Positions 36,629 through 64,000 of a stretch of 64,000 nt of DNA are shown piece after piece. Source of the DNA: Amorphochlora amoebiformis (lineage: Eukaryota; Cercozoa; Chlorarachniophyceae); the NCBI GenBank assembly GCA_054601695.1, contig BAAHQB010000070.1, positions 1 to 64,000 on the forward strand, written 5' to 3'. The notes under the pieces were generated by a model. The model worked only from the letters and a program-made list of their open reading frames with translations. It ran no database searches and was not told the DNA's origin. A program made the position numbers and the translations under genes. Numbering within the stretch: the first letter of the stretch is position 1; each line of letters opens with the position of its first letter.

Positions 36629-36717
36629 TATATACATGCCTGTACGATAAAGTCGACCAAAAATATTCTTGACTATAGAAATAGTCTGCATGTAACACGT
36701 GTTGAAAGATATATACT

Positions 36718-36749
<32 letters not shown>

Positions 36750-37572
36750 ATATATAAATATATATATATATATATATGTATGTTTATTTTTGTATGTATA
36801 TATATATATATATATATATATAGAATTGACCTCCTGGTCGACGACCTTGTTGTTCCCGTCCTATGAATACATGACGTGTACGTTTATGCATATAATATAT
36901 ATATATATATATATATATAATACATATATATATATATATACATATATATAGTATAGAGTAAATGTATATAAATATACATATAATATTTATATATACTTAA
37001 ATGCAGTTATATAAACAAATCAAGTAGACAAATACGAATCACTATATCCTCCCCACGTCCCACAACTCCTACCCTAACGCCCATTCTCCCCCCTCCTTGC
37101 CGGACGAAACCGAAAGTCGACCACAACTATCTTCCTCTCTATCTTCCTTTCAGAGCAAAATCTTAGCGAAAACTTGCTCACACCCTCTATTTCATTCTTA
37201 GAAGAAAACCATGATAAGAAGAGGAGCTTCCCTGACCTTGTCTTTAATTTGCACTCCCCCGTGGCCGAAATCGTAGCGCTTGTAGGTCAAGATGCCGCGG
37301 GGTTGGGGGCCAGAGACCCGCCCCATTTTACCTTTGCGTTTTTGTGCGCCCTGTAAGTGTGTGCAAGCGGGTATGTGTATATTTGTTTATTTTGGTGTGA
37401 ATGTATGTATTTTGGTTTTGGTAAAATATATGTGTATATACATGTAGTAATATTGTATAATATATCATTATATATAAAGAAATATATATGTGTGTAATAT
37501 ACATTATATTTATATATAATATATATATATATACATATGTATAGATATGCATAAAAGATATATATATATATA

Positions 37573-37603
<31 letters not shown>

Positions 37604-37900
37604 AATATTATATATATATATTTTTATATATATATATATATATATACATATAAACATATAATGTACATCTATTCAATAAAATGTACAATAAGATACACAA
37701 AGATATTTCGAACATGCCAAATTCAGTCATTTCGAATTCATACCGGCGAAAAGCTGACGATTGTTCCGAAGAACAGTCCCTGCGATGCGTATATAGGTAT
37801 GTATTTATAGGTATGCATTAAACACACGCACACATATACAAATATATACATATATATTATATATATATATATAATATTTACATATATACATATATATTAC

Positions 37901-37949
<49 letters not shown>

Positions 37950-38136
37950 GTACATACACACACACACACACACATATATATATATCTGTATATTTATTTG
38001 AGAGTATATGTGTGTACAAATATATGTATATATATATATATATACATGTATATATATATATATATATTATGTGTACTTTTACACATATGTTGTGTATATA
38101 GTATCATATACATATATATATATATATACTTTTGCA

Positions 38137-38167
<31 letters not shown>

Positions 38168-39000
38168 TAAATACATATATGTAAATATAAATGCAAAATG
38201 CCTACGTGTTACATCACAGATATGGTACCGGAACAGGAATTTGGGTTGGGTTGTTTGCGCGATTCTGCTTCAGTTTTTCCACCCTGCATATTATGTATAT
38301 ATATATATATACATACACACATATACATGTATATTTATATGTACACAATGTGTTACATACATACATCAATGTATCACATATATACATACCAATGTATTTC
38401 TTGTGCAATTTACATAACGTTGTTTATTTATATACATTAATACTACATACATATGTAGTATTATTATCCTATTACGTACGTTTGATGCAAGTATATAAGG
38501 AGATATGGGAGAGGGAGGGCAGGTATTACATAAAGTAGAAATGTATATATATATATATATATATAATATGTATAAATGGAAACATATTTACACACATTTT
38601 CTATGAATATGTAAGCAAGTAGAGATGTTTGAAAGTTTCTACCTAACGGCCTCAAATTTTCCATCTGGAAGACGGGTAACATTGAACTCAACTTGGTCAA
38701 ATTGCTGGAAGCTTACTGGCAAATTAAATAATGTTTACACATATATCTTACGTCTACATATGTGTATTATATTATATGTGTATGTATAGTATATATGTAT
38801 ATGTATATATATATATACATGTAATAGGCATATATATCTATATATATATATTTTATAATTATAAATATATATATACACACGCTCACATATAGATATATAT
38901 GTACACTTTTACATATATGTACATTCATTTTTATCTATATGTACATTCACAAATGTATATATATATTTACATATATATATGTATATATATATGTATATAT

Positions 39001-39039
<39 letters not shown>

Positions 39040-39252
39040 TATATTTATATATATATGTAATAGGCATATATATCTATATATATATATTTTATAATTATAA
39101 ATATATATACACACACACATATATATAGATATATATGTACACTTTTACATATATGTACATTCATTTTTATCTATATGTACATTCACAAATGTATATGTAT
39201 ATATATATTTACATATATATGTATATATATATGTATATATATTATAATATAT

Positions 39253-39286
<34 letters not shown>

Positions 39287-39434
39287 TATATATATACATA
39301 TATATATATATGTAGGTAAATATATATATATATATACACATATGTGTACGTAAAATGGAATGCTATATTGTAGAATGCATAATATATACATATGTACATA
39401 TACATACATATATATATATATATATATGCATTAC

Positions 39435-39489
<55 letters not shown>

Positions 39490-39892
39490 GTAATACTTGA
39501 ATCAAAAGTAAAAATATGAATGTATATTTAGTTCATGTAAAGTGTACCTTTGCCCACGCTGGAGCCGCAGTTGAAGAAAAACTGAATATAACTTACATGT
39601 ATTTTTATATTTATAAATATATATATATATGTAAAATAAATATATATTTATATATATTTATCATATTTATTATACATATATATATATATATATTTATATA
39701 TTATATATATAGATATATATATATATATGTATGTGTGTATATGTGTGTGTGTGTTGCGTCTTTGTGTGTAAATATATACATGTATGTATGTGTGTGTGTA
39801 TATGTGCACATATCTATTTTATATATAGTAAACGAAACACATGTAAATAATATAGGCAGCATTCGTTAGCAATACACTTTTGTTATATCTAG

Positions 39893-39925
<33 letters not shown>

Positions 39926-40051
39926 TATATATATATATGTGTGTGTATTTATAAGCACATATATAAATAAGAAATATGTGCATGTATAATTTGTACGTCA
40001 GTCTCCTTGACTCGGGGAAACTTGTGTGCCGTTCTAATAACGCCCCAGTGC
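32348..40051 (-). CDS. Multi-cold-shock-domain protein, exons 11-28 (central domains)
   Basis: Exons: 40051-39997, 39581-39548, 38715-38643, 38283-38229, 37779-37744, 37350-37237, 36860-36831, 36273-36209, 36048-35979, 35645-35553, 35409-35362, 35286-35200, 34752-34708, 34463-34423, 33705-33645, 32984-32956, 32688-32615, 32442-32348. All junctions keep phase. Cold-shock-like blocks recur: [11 protein letters not shown] with [46 protein letters not shown] and [34 protein letters not shown] with [36 protein letters not shown] with [15 protein letters not shown]. Together about four further domains, several with a long loop inserted. Introns are mostly (TA)n-rich. Exon 26 (32984-32956) has several alternative acceptors in an AAAAG run and is the least certain. 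Exon 23 uses an ATGAAG acceptor. Confidence 0.8.
33137..33290. repeat. Direct duplication in a cold-shock-gene intron
   Basis: ATATGAATACGTATACATAT with its TA flanks occurs twice about 80 bases apart. Confidence 0.7.
38818..39250. repeat. ~235-bp direct duplication in a cold-shock-gene intron
   Basis: The block from AATAGGCATATATATC through the ATTTACATATATATGTATAT region (38825-39055) recurs at 39059-39250 with few changes. Confidence 0.8.
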
Positions 40052-40185
40052 CTAGTTATGTATTATATGTCAAAATACGCACAATTCTTATAAAAAGAAA
40101 TTAATTATATACTTCACACGTACACACATACACATACACATACATTTGCATTTATATTACATTAGGTACTGTAATGTGCACACAC

Positions 40186-40226
<41 letters not shown>

Positions 40227-40371
40227 TTATAATATATACCTAAATATATATACATATTTGCATTTATAACAATACAATAATATGTATAGATACGTACATG
40301 TACATTGTACATATACATGTACATTTATGTACATTTTTAATAAATCCTATGTAAATATGGAAACATCCATG

Positions 40372-40412
<41 letters not shown>

Positions 40413-40567
40413 TGTATATGTACATGTAATTTACATATTTACATTGATGTGTTTAAGCATATACATACGATGTACTGTATAAATGCGATATTCACATACA
40501 TATTTTATGTTAAATTCGTATGTGGTCTACAATGTGTAGTCTTCACGATTTTGCAATATATAATAGC

Positions 40568-40605
<38 letters not shown>

Positions 40606-40835
40606 CATATATATGTTGATGTGAACATATATTTATACATGTATATATATATATATATATATACAAAAAAAATAATATATATATATATATATATATATAA
40701 ATATATGTTACACATCTAGGTAATATGCGTGCATACACATACAGAAAACAAACAGATGTACATATTTACGTATATTCATTTGTGTAAATGTATATATCAT
40801 TATATTCCATAAAACTAATATATATATCAGCTTAC

Positions 40836-42237
40836 TTGTTTGGTGCTAAATGATGGACGAATCCCTGTGAACCCATGTAAATAAAAATCATATCAGAATC
40901 AAATATCGTTTTAGTTTTCAAGTACCTTAGCACGCTTCCCAGGTCGCACACGAACATTCGTGGCGCCTATTCTCCCTGACCGGTTGAAAATAAATATTTC
41001 TGAATTTCTTTTTAATATTACGCATCGATACCTGTCACCATCTCAACGAAAACATCGAAGGTAACGCAGTCGCCTGGGAATTAGATTACACAGCAAACAG
41101 AAACATCCCTATCAAATACACGCCACAACACAAGCCCAAAGAAGACATTCCACACGAGCACCCTATGGACAATCAGCGTCGTAATACGAGAGAAAGGAGA
41201 TAATCATGAGCACTCCCAGACCGATGTACAGCTTGAGACCCGGCGCCACATCCCTCCCGTGAAACTCGAACACTCCGATCGTAGCGGACGGAGGAGCCCC
41301 CTGACGATATCCATCCCAGACCTAGTCAGTTGAAAGCTAAGAGTGCTCAAAAGCCAAATACGAACCTTCTCATCTGCGCCTGGGGCTGCCTCCAGCCGCC
41401 TTAAAAGCCCACCGGAGAGCTCCCTCTTTGCCGTGCGATTGAACAATCCTGTCTTGGGGTCCTGTGGATGATAGCATGGTCAATGCTTGATCGGATATCT
41501 ACAGTATCCCTAGAAAATGCGTAAGAATCTCGCTCTGTATTTCTCAGCTCACCCCGAGAGGTCGCTCCAGAACTCCTGGGACATCCTTCTCCACCACCCG
41601 TTCGAACTTGACGGAACCGTCAGGAAGGTACTGGGTTAAGGGTAGATATCAGGTAGGTAGCGTGCTGGTCATATGTGCGCGTGAGTGGTGATTACAATAC
41701 CAGGATATCAGAAGCGACTCGGCGGTTGCCGTCTGAAAACATCAGAAATGAAGCAAAATATCAGTTGGACAATACTACAGAAAGTTCACGCAGGATTGTC
41801 TGTGTAGGGGGATTATCATAAGATAATGCTTACCATTGTGCAGGATAAAGTCGACATTATCGCCTATCTCGGGATCTCCCCTGGCTTTGAGTGGAGCGAC
41901 ACTCGCGTAATGGAAGAATACACGCTCTCTCCTACGAACCGTGCGAATAAAACCCGTACGGCTAAAAAAATGGGTTGTGTTAGAAATAACTGACAGCTAC
42001 GGGGAGCCGTGCGGCCCACCTGCCAGCCTTGATGGTGATGATTATGCCTTGCTCTCGGGACTGCGAAGTTCCAGCGCCTTGCCTGGGGATATCACAGACG
42101 ACGGTCAATACACTGGTGGACAGGAAAGAAAATGTATCAAGCTTCGGCGAGAAATTCTGGCGGGGAATTATATAGCTACGGAGAGGGCGTATGTATCGTT
42201 CACGTGGCTGCACGGACCGATCGGTTGTGGAAGCCAT
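40836..42237 (-). CDS. Multi-cold-shock-domain RNA-binding protein (UNR/CSDE1-like), exons 1-10 (N-terminus)
   Basis: Exons, read right to left: 42237-42218, 42082-42020, 41961-41834, 41732-41701, 41630-41553, 41461-41366, 41321-41222, 41073-41032, 40975-40926, 40864-40836. The start ATG at 42237 was chosen because its 20-base exon joins the next in phase. The first cold-shock domain is clear: EQGIIITIKAG, RTGFIRTVRRRERVFFHYAS, EIGDNVDFILHNDGNRRVAS. A second, less canonical one follows: GSVKFERVVEKDV, ATIGVFEFHG, IGDCVTFDVFVEM, GRIGATNVRVRPG. The alternation of canonical and degenerate domains is typical of UNR/CSDE1, which binds mRNA to control translation and stability. Introns here are short (about 80-250 bases), with normal GT-AG borders and no long TA arrays, unlike the rest of the gene. 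Family assignment rests on domain pattern, not a database hit. Confidence 0.8.
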
Positions 42238-42456
42238 TTTGCAGCGTCTGATGGATCGATTTCTAGCATTAAAAAAGCAACCACACGGTTTCATCCCCGT
42301 CAAAATATAAATGAGGATTATATAAATGTCCATGGCTGCTTTTCTTCACCTGCTTAAGGGCAATCAGATCGTTCTCCTCCCGGACGCGTCGGCGGGCCTA
42401 AATGACGCGAAGAATTAATCTGTAATATCTTTTATTTCGGCGTTCCGACACGTGAT
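42238..42456. promoter_or_regulatory. Compact divergent promoter between the cold-shock protein gene and AsnRS
   Basis: Only 219 bases separate the two proposed start codons, which face away from each other. The spacer is free of TA arrays apart from short TATA-like runs (TATATAA near 42319-42326 and ATATAAAT near 42305-42312). Its right half is G+C-rich. Both transcripts must start here or within the neighbouring exons. Specific factor sites cannot be assigned. Confidence 0.55.
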
Positions 42457-43102
42457 ATGTCCCCTTTCCGAAGAAATATCTTTCTTAAAAAGTTAAAACT
42501 ACGGGGATGCGTGGCGATTTCCCGCATAATTTCTCGGGCTTCACCGGCAAGGCCCCCAGCAGCTTCGAGCAAATTCGACGCCGCATCTAAAAGCTCCTCC
42601 GGATCCAAGAGTGCAAAGGTACGTGTTATCATCTCCTCCAGACTCTCAATTATCCTTGATTTCAATGGGAAATATGGAATGCCAATGTCTGCGAGATCAC
42701 GGCGCCAAAAGTGATCACGTCGCCAATGCACGGGTTGCTGCGATCGAATTACTGTCCCTATCCTCTCTTGTGGCTGATTCTGTGTTGTACGCAGGAATTG
42801 TCCGATCAGAAATACGTGGTCACAATGTCTGAGGTCAGTATAGCATTCCCTTTTGCGTGCAGGGTTAGCTTTCGCAGTGACGGTACGATTGTGTTCAGAA
42901 GAAGGAAACAGAAATGAAGACGTTATTCAAGCGCAGCCGTACGGTATACATATCATCTTTCACACCCATATCCAATCAATGTGAATGGGAAGGGCCAGGG
43001 ATTCTAGCAACACTCGTTTTAGCCCGAATGTCCGTAGGTTCTCAGAGATATCCTTACGGGTGATGGCAAGGATTTCGTGGGCAAGACCGTGACCGTCTGC
43101 GG
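42457..43102 (+). CDS. Asparaginyl-tRNA synthetase, exons 1-4: basic N-terminal extension and start of the anticodon-binding domain
   Basis: Exons: 42457-42618, 42795-42833, 42899-42943, 43038-43102. Exon 1 encodes 54 residues with the first acidic residue only near position 42 and many Arg, Lys, Ser and Ala (starting MSPFRRNIFLKKLKLRG), typical of an organelle-targeting presequence. It ends at a strong donor (AAAG|GTACGT) in phase with exon 2. Exon 4 ends in DFVGKTVTVCG, the first strand of the OB-fold anticodon-binding domain. Introns are 57-180 bases and lack TA arrays. The N-terminal exons are assigned from splice sites and phase rather than homology, so the exact start is less certain than the body. 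Confidence 0.65.
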
Positions 43103-43179
43103 GTGAGCGAGAGATATAAACTATACCTTGGAGATCAAGCTGAACATAACACGGGTGCTGATAAATGATTTTGACCCAG

Positions 43180-43744
43180 ATGGATCCAGACCATGCGTAG
43201 CCAAGGCCAAAACATGGCGTTCGTGGAGCTCAACGACGGTGAACCCCTTATATGCCTCTCACGTCTCACCCCTGACTCGACCGCCAAATATTTAGGCTCC
43301 AGCAGCTCTAATCTGCAAATCATTCTCGACAAGGAGTTTGCTGGGGAGGTACACAACCTATGGTCCGGTCCGTCTTTGCTTCCTTGTAATTTCTCTTTTA
43401 TGGTGATTTTAAAGGGAGTTCTGGACGACGTCTTTACTCGTGGGGGTACTGGAGTATCTCTGCGCATTGTAGGAGAGGTAGATATGCAGAAAAAAATGGA
43501 AATCTTGAAGATCAGGCACACGTGTGGTGCTTAGATTCAATATACAGATTGTCGAGAGCCCCAAGAGCGGCCAGGCGGTGGAGCTTAAGGCAAAGACTGT
43601 CATCGTGCTTGGTTGGATAAACACCTATTCACTCATGTACTTTCTAATTCCTCCTCCTTTATTTCCAGGTGGCGTGGATGCTAAGGCTTACCCCATGCCT
43701 AAAAAGGCGCTCACTCTCGAATACATGCGTGCTCGTCAGAACTG
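43180..43744 (+). CDS. asnS: Asparaginyl-tRNA synthetase, exons 5-9: OB-fold anticodon-binding domain
   Basis: Exons: 43180-43238, 43296-43348, 43415-43477, 43548-43611, 43669-43744. They encode WIQTMRSQGQNMAFVELNDG, SSSNLQIILDKEFAGE, LDDVFTRGGTGVSLRIVGE, IVESPKSGQAVELKAK and VDAKAYPMPKKALTLEYMRA. These match the conserved order of the class IIb (Asn/Asp/Lys) anticodon-binding OB fold and the hinge that follows. All introns are short with GT-AG borders. Coding phase agrees at every junction. Confidence 0.93.
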
Positions 43745-44275
43745 GTGACTTCCCGACTCGATTTTCGTTATCTATGTGAACAAATTTGTAAATGCGTGTT
43801 GTGTAGAGTATATATATATATATCTAATATAATACATATGTACAAATATATATACATATACAATATTTATATATAATATATATAGGTACACCGGAACACA
43901 AAAACATATACACATACACACACACACACACCTATCTATATATATATATAAATATATATATTTATATATACATACATATATATATATATATATATTTATA
44001 TGTATATAATTCATATGTATATTATATTATATTTCTAAAAACATATCCAGATGTACAACACATTGCAAACAAAATACATAAATATATGTCTTATTTATGA
44101 TGTGTACATACATACTAAGTAAAATAGATATACATAAATTACATACATTTATACATAGTATGTACGTATAAACCTATTTATACCTATAAAAACACATCGT
44201 AGACATCTTTATATACATATACACATTCACACCTCTGTGTAATCTAATACCTTACGGCCATGTGTATCTTTTAAG

Positions 44276-60873
<16,598 letters not shown>

Positions 60874-61373
60874 CTTGACTGCGGTTGCAACATCGATGTC
60901 TGCATGCTCTAAATGCTACCATCTTTGCGCCAATTCAAGTCTACGATCCGATTAATTAGACTTATCCAGCGTTTAATCATGCCATGATCGATCAGTGATC
61001 GACTAGACAGAGCTGTAGATATACCGTGATATTATGATACTAGTTGTATATACCCTAGACTAGTATATAGTATATGTATGTGCATACTATATCTAGTAGA
61101 ATGTTATAATGATAGTTGAATACGACGCCCAGTGACGTCGATAGCGTCACATGGTATATTCTAGTATTTTGACACTGTCTAGACTGTATCATACACAAAA
61201 GGGGAACACGATGATAAGAAGCAAACTTCAAGCCGAGTCATTTGCCTAGAAAAGTTTGCCGCCAAATTCAATTTAATACTATTTAGCTATCACAATGGCG
61301 AGATGATATCGTAGTAGTACACACACCAAAGCCGGCAGAAATCGTCAATTGTCATTAGCCAGTTAGTGTCACG
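60874..61373. other. Convergent intergenic region after AsnRS
   Basis: Mixed sequence with CTAG-rich stretches (60995-61100) and a relative of the 24861 element near 61130-61190. No gene seen. Confidence 0.6.
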
Positions 61374-62013
61374 TTATTCGACTGCTCTGGCTGATGGGAG
61401 AGCGGGTTTGCTTTCGGGCGTGGGAATGGGAGCGGGTGTAGGGAAGGTTAATTGGTCACGGTCGAAATCTACAGATGTATTGCCAGATGGGTTGCCGCTT
61501 GTTGGCCTATGGCTGTATGCGCCCTTGGTTGTTATGTCGTTGACAGCACCTCGCTGAGAAAATGATTAAATCTAAAGATCTGTTCGCGTTGAAATACGTT
61601 AAATACATATATATATTTATACATTATATATATATATATATATATATAATTGTGGATACCCATAATGCAATATATTCATATATTTATTTACATGGATATC
61701 TGAGCGTAAATATATTTACATGTGCATCAATTTATATATACATAAGATACATGCATATACATTATCACCCCATATACGTACATATCTTCATTCAAACATT
61801 TGTGATATTATACGTTCATCTACATGTAGATGTCAAACTATGTATATATTCGTTGTTGTGTAGGTATCATGCACGTATATGTACATAGAGTTAGGGTTAG
61901 GGTTAGGGTTAGGTTTAGGTTTTAGGGTTAGTGTAGTTGAGGTTAAGCTAACGTTGTGTTCACCTTAGGGTTAGGATTTATTTATACATATTATATATAT
62001 ATATATATATATA

Positions 62014-62048
<35 letters not shown>

Positions 62049-62277
62049 ATATATACTACCTTTATGAGAGCTTCTCTGATTGATCTCCTGATAATATAGA
62101 GGAGATTTTTCCCATGTTAGGTTGAGGTATCCATAAATACAAATACTTACATTTAATTACCAATTATGTAGATTTTATACCTTGTATGCTAGATATAGAT
62201 GCGTATGGTGTACGTGTGTATGTACGGATGAATTTACGTACATACAATGTATTGCATGTATATATGTGTATACATAT

Positions 62278-62327
<50 letters not shown>

Positions 62328-62344
62328 AACGTGCAGATACATGC

Positions 62345-62378
<34 letters not shown>

Positions 62379-62509
62379 ATTTATTCCTATATGTACATGC
62401 AAAACATCTATGACAATATCTATATATATATATTTTATATGTATATACATTTGTGTATATATACATTATGTATATATGTATATATGTATATAATATAAAT
62501 ATAATATAT

Positions 62510-62598
<89 letters not shown>

Positions 62599-62691
62599 TG
62601 TTCATATACTAGTATGTTGCACTGTAAGTATATTCATTTACATGCATGCTAATACACGTATGCAAAATACGAACACAAATATAGAATATGT

Positions 62692-62724
<33 letters not shown>

Positions 62725-62743
62725 CATATATAATATATATATG

Positions 62744-62788
<45 letters not shown>

Positions 62789-62885
62789 CGAAAGAAACCA
62801 ACCGTTTTAAGCGCTCCAACTTAAGTTTGGACTCGATTAGTCTATTTGATTGCACGGATTCCAGGTATAAAACACGGTACCACAT
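61374..62885 (-). CDS. Tentative small gene, three exons, unknown function
   Basis: Proposed exons: 62885-62803, 62087-62060 and 61553-61374. They join in phase and would encode about 96 residues: an amphipathic, basic helix-like start ([20 protein letters not shown]), then [19 protein letters not shown], then a Pro/Ser-rich tail ([20 protein letters not shown]) ending in TAA. The last exon has a clean CTCAG acceptor and non-repetitive coding-like composition, so it is the most credible; the 28-base exon and the start are weak. I do not recognise the family. It could instead be the 3' end of a larger gene with missed exons. It converges on the AsnRS gene. Confidence 0.4.
61889..61975. repeat. 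Short TTAGGG array
   Basis: About five TTAGGG-type units followed by degenerate ones, within the intron of the tentative small gene. Confidence 0.9.
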
Positions 62886-63042
62886 CACAATCCTGACATG
62901 AATTCACAAATTTGAAATATATTCTTTGTGCATTGAATGTAAATACATATGATTAGTATGGATGTATATATATACATACATATAAATATACATATATATA
63001 TATATATATATATTATATATAAATAATATAACGATAGCTATT

Positions 63043-63098
<56 letters not shown>

Positions 63099-63396
63099 AT
63101 ACATATACATATATGCATACATCTTATTTATATATATTTATATCTGTATAATGTGTAGTGACAGATTGAGTTGGCAATGTTAGTAATACTTCCATATATA
63201 TTCTTAGATTATTTAAGACTATAATGCATATATATTTTTAACATTAATTTACCTATATTCACATGCAATTTATGTACATACATAACTGGTTAAATATTTT
63301 GACACACATGCTCACATCATACATAATGAACATATAATACATCCACGTAAATATATACCGTATGTGTAAGTAACAATCATGTACATCCTTCCTCTC
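62886..63396. other. Spacer of TA arrays and low-complexity AT
   Basis: TA arrays at 62960-63115 and AT-rich sequence; nothing else is supported. Confidence 0.6.
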
Positions 63397-63781
63397 TTAC
63401 CCTATGAGGGTAATGAACCCTAGAACGACGACCAAAAGAGAAAAAATTAATAACAGAACCACTTTTCTCGACCGTGCACGCTGGGCTTCCCTAGCTGTGA
63501 GAACATTATATATTTATATTTATACACACATATATATATATATGTACATGTAATATTATATATAAATATATATACATATATATATATATATTATATTTAT
63601 AAATAATAAATATATGCATTTTATATTATCCATGTACTAGTATTGCTCGTATGAAATAAGTATAATTATGTGTGTGTATACATACATGTATATATTCATA
63701 TATTCTATGTACACACATATATATATATATATATATATACATATGTAATTATATATATATATATATATATACATACATATG

Positions 63782-63827
<46 letters not shown>

Positions 63828-64000
63828 CATACATATAGTAGCCGTAGCCCTCCCGTTAGCGTACCATAAGAGTAACCCTAACCGTCGCATCCATTCACCG
63901 TACAAGATGTAACTTAAACCTTCTTTCTTACCTATAGTGGCCGCGTGAACAGCAGAGTAAGGCTTCTTGGTAAGCACCCTGGCGACGGGTGACACAGGTG
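63397..64000 (-). CDS. 3' end of a gene for a C-terminally membrane-anchored protein, 5' part off the window
   Basis: Two exons read in phase: 64000-63932 (open at the edge, donor G|GTAAGA) and 63494-63397 (acceptor CTCACAG, stop TAA at 63399-63397). The last exon encodes REAQRARSRKVVLLL followed by an uninterrupted hydrophobic stretch of about 20 residues and ends three residues later (LIG). A basic flank followed by one C-terminal membrane span is the layout of tail-anchored proteins such as SNAREs. The family cannot be named from about 54 residues; it might also be the last span of a multi-span protein. Confidence 0.6.

Noticed and set aside
42432-42731. Minus-strand open frame of 99 codons with helical-looking composition
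   Set aside because: It overlaps AsnRS exon 1 on the other strand, lies in the divergent spacer, and the plus-strand reading has start, donor and phase that join the AsnRS chain.

Overview
This is a nuclear window from a single-celled eukaryote, probably an alga or other free-living protist. The evidence is GT-AG introns, TTAGGG-type telomeric repeats inside introns, a eukaryotic-type asparaginyl-tRNA synthetase, a Ty1/copia retroelement and genes for tryptophan synthesis. The species cannot be named from the sequence. Most of the DNA is intron filled with (TA)n arrays; smaller parts are (CT)n/(GA)n tracts and telomere-like arrays. Exons are short, often 30-100 bases. They were found by reading short high-complexity islands, recognising the protein family, and requiring splice sites and codon phase to agree from exon to exon.

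Layout. 1-2223 (-): copia-type Gag-Pol ORF running off the left edge, with Gag, zinc knuckle, protease, pre-integrase motif and start of reverse transcriptase, but no integrase core. 3023-24415 (+): one gene in 28 recognised exons, encoding anthranilate phosphoribosyltransferase (TrpD) joined to indole-3-glycerol-phosphate synthase (TrpC); its 5' end lies beyond or behind the retroelement. 25917-42237 (-): a 40-exon gene for a protein of about 1193 residues with many cold-shock-type domains, acidic and alanine/lysine-rich linkers and a C-terminal RGG tail (UNR/CSDE1-like). 42457-60873 (+): a 30-exon asparaginyl-tRNA synthetase of 612 residues with a basic N-terminal extension. The exon phases of these last two genes close exactly. 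They are divergent across a 219-base spacer, the centre of an island with short, almost TA-free introns. 61374-62885 (-): a tentative small gene. 63397-64000 (-): the 3' end of a gene for a protein with a C-terminal membrane segment.

The most unusual feature is that many introns carry extra partial copies of the adjoining exon. Each keeps the real splice border and is separated from the next by (TA)n; copies containing the donor side lie downstream of the true exon and copies containing the acceptor side lie upstream. At least a dozen exons show this, including seven copies of one tRNA-synthetase exon start. A second oddity is a dispersed motif of about 45-75 bases fused in fixed orientation to the telomere-like arrays in the introns of the two plus-strand genes. 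TrpD and TrpC catalyse nearby steps of tryptophan synthesis, AsnRS charges tRNA-Asn, and the cold-shock protein is expected to bind RNA; no functional link between the three is evident beyond position.
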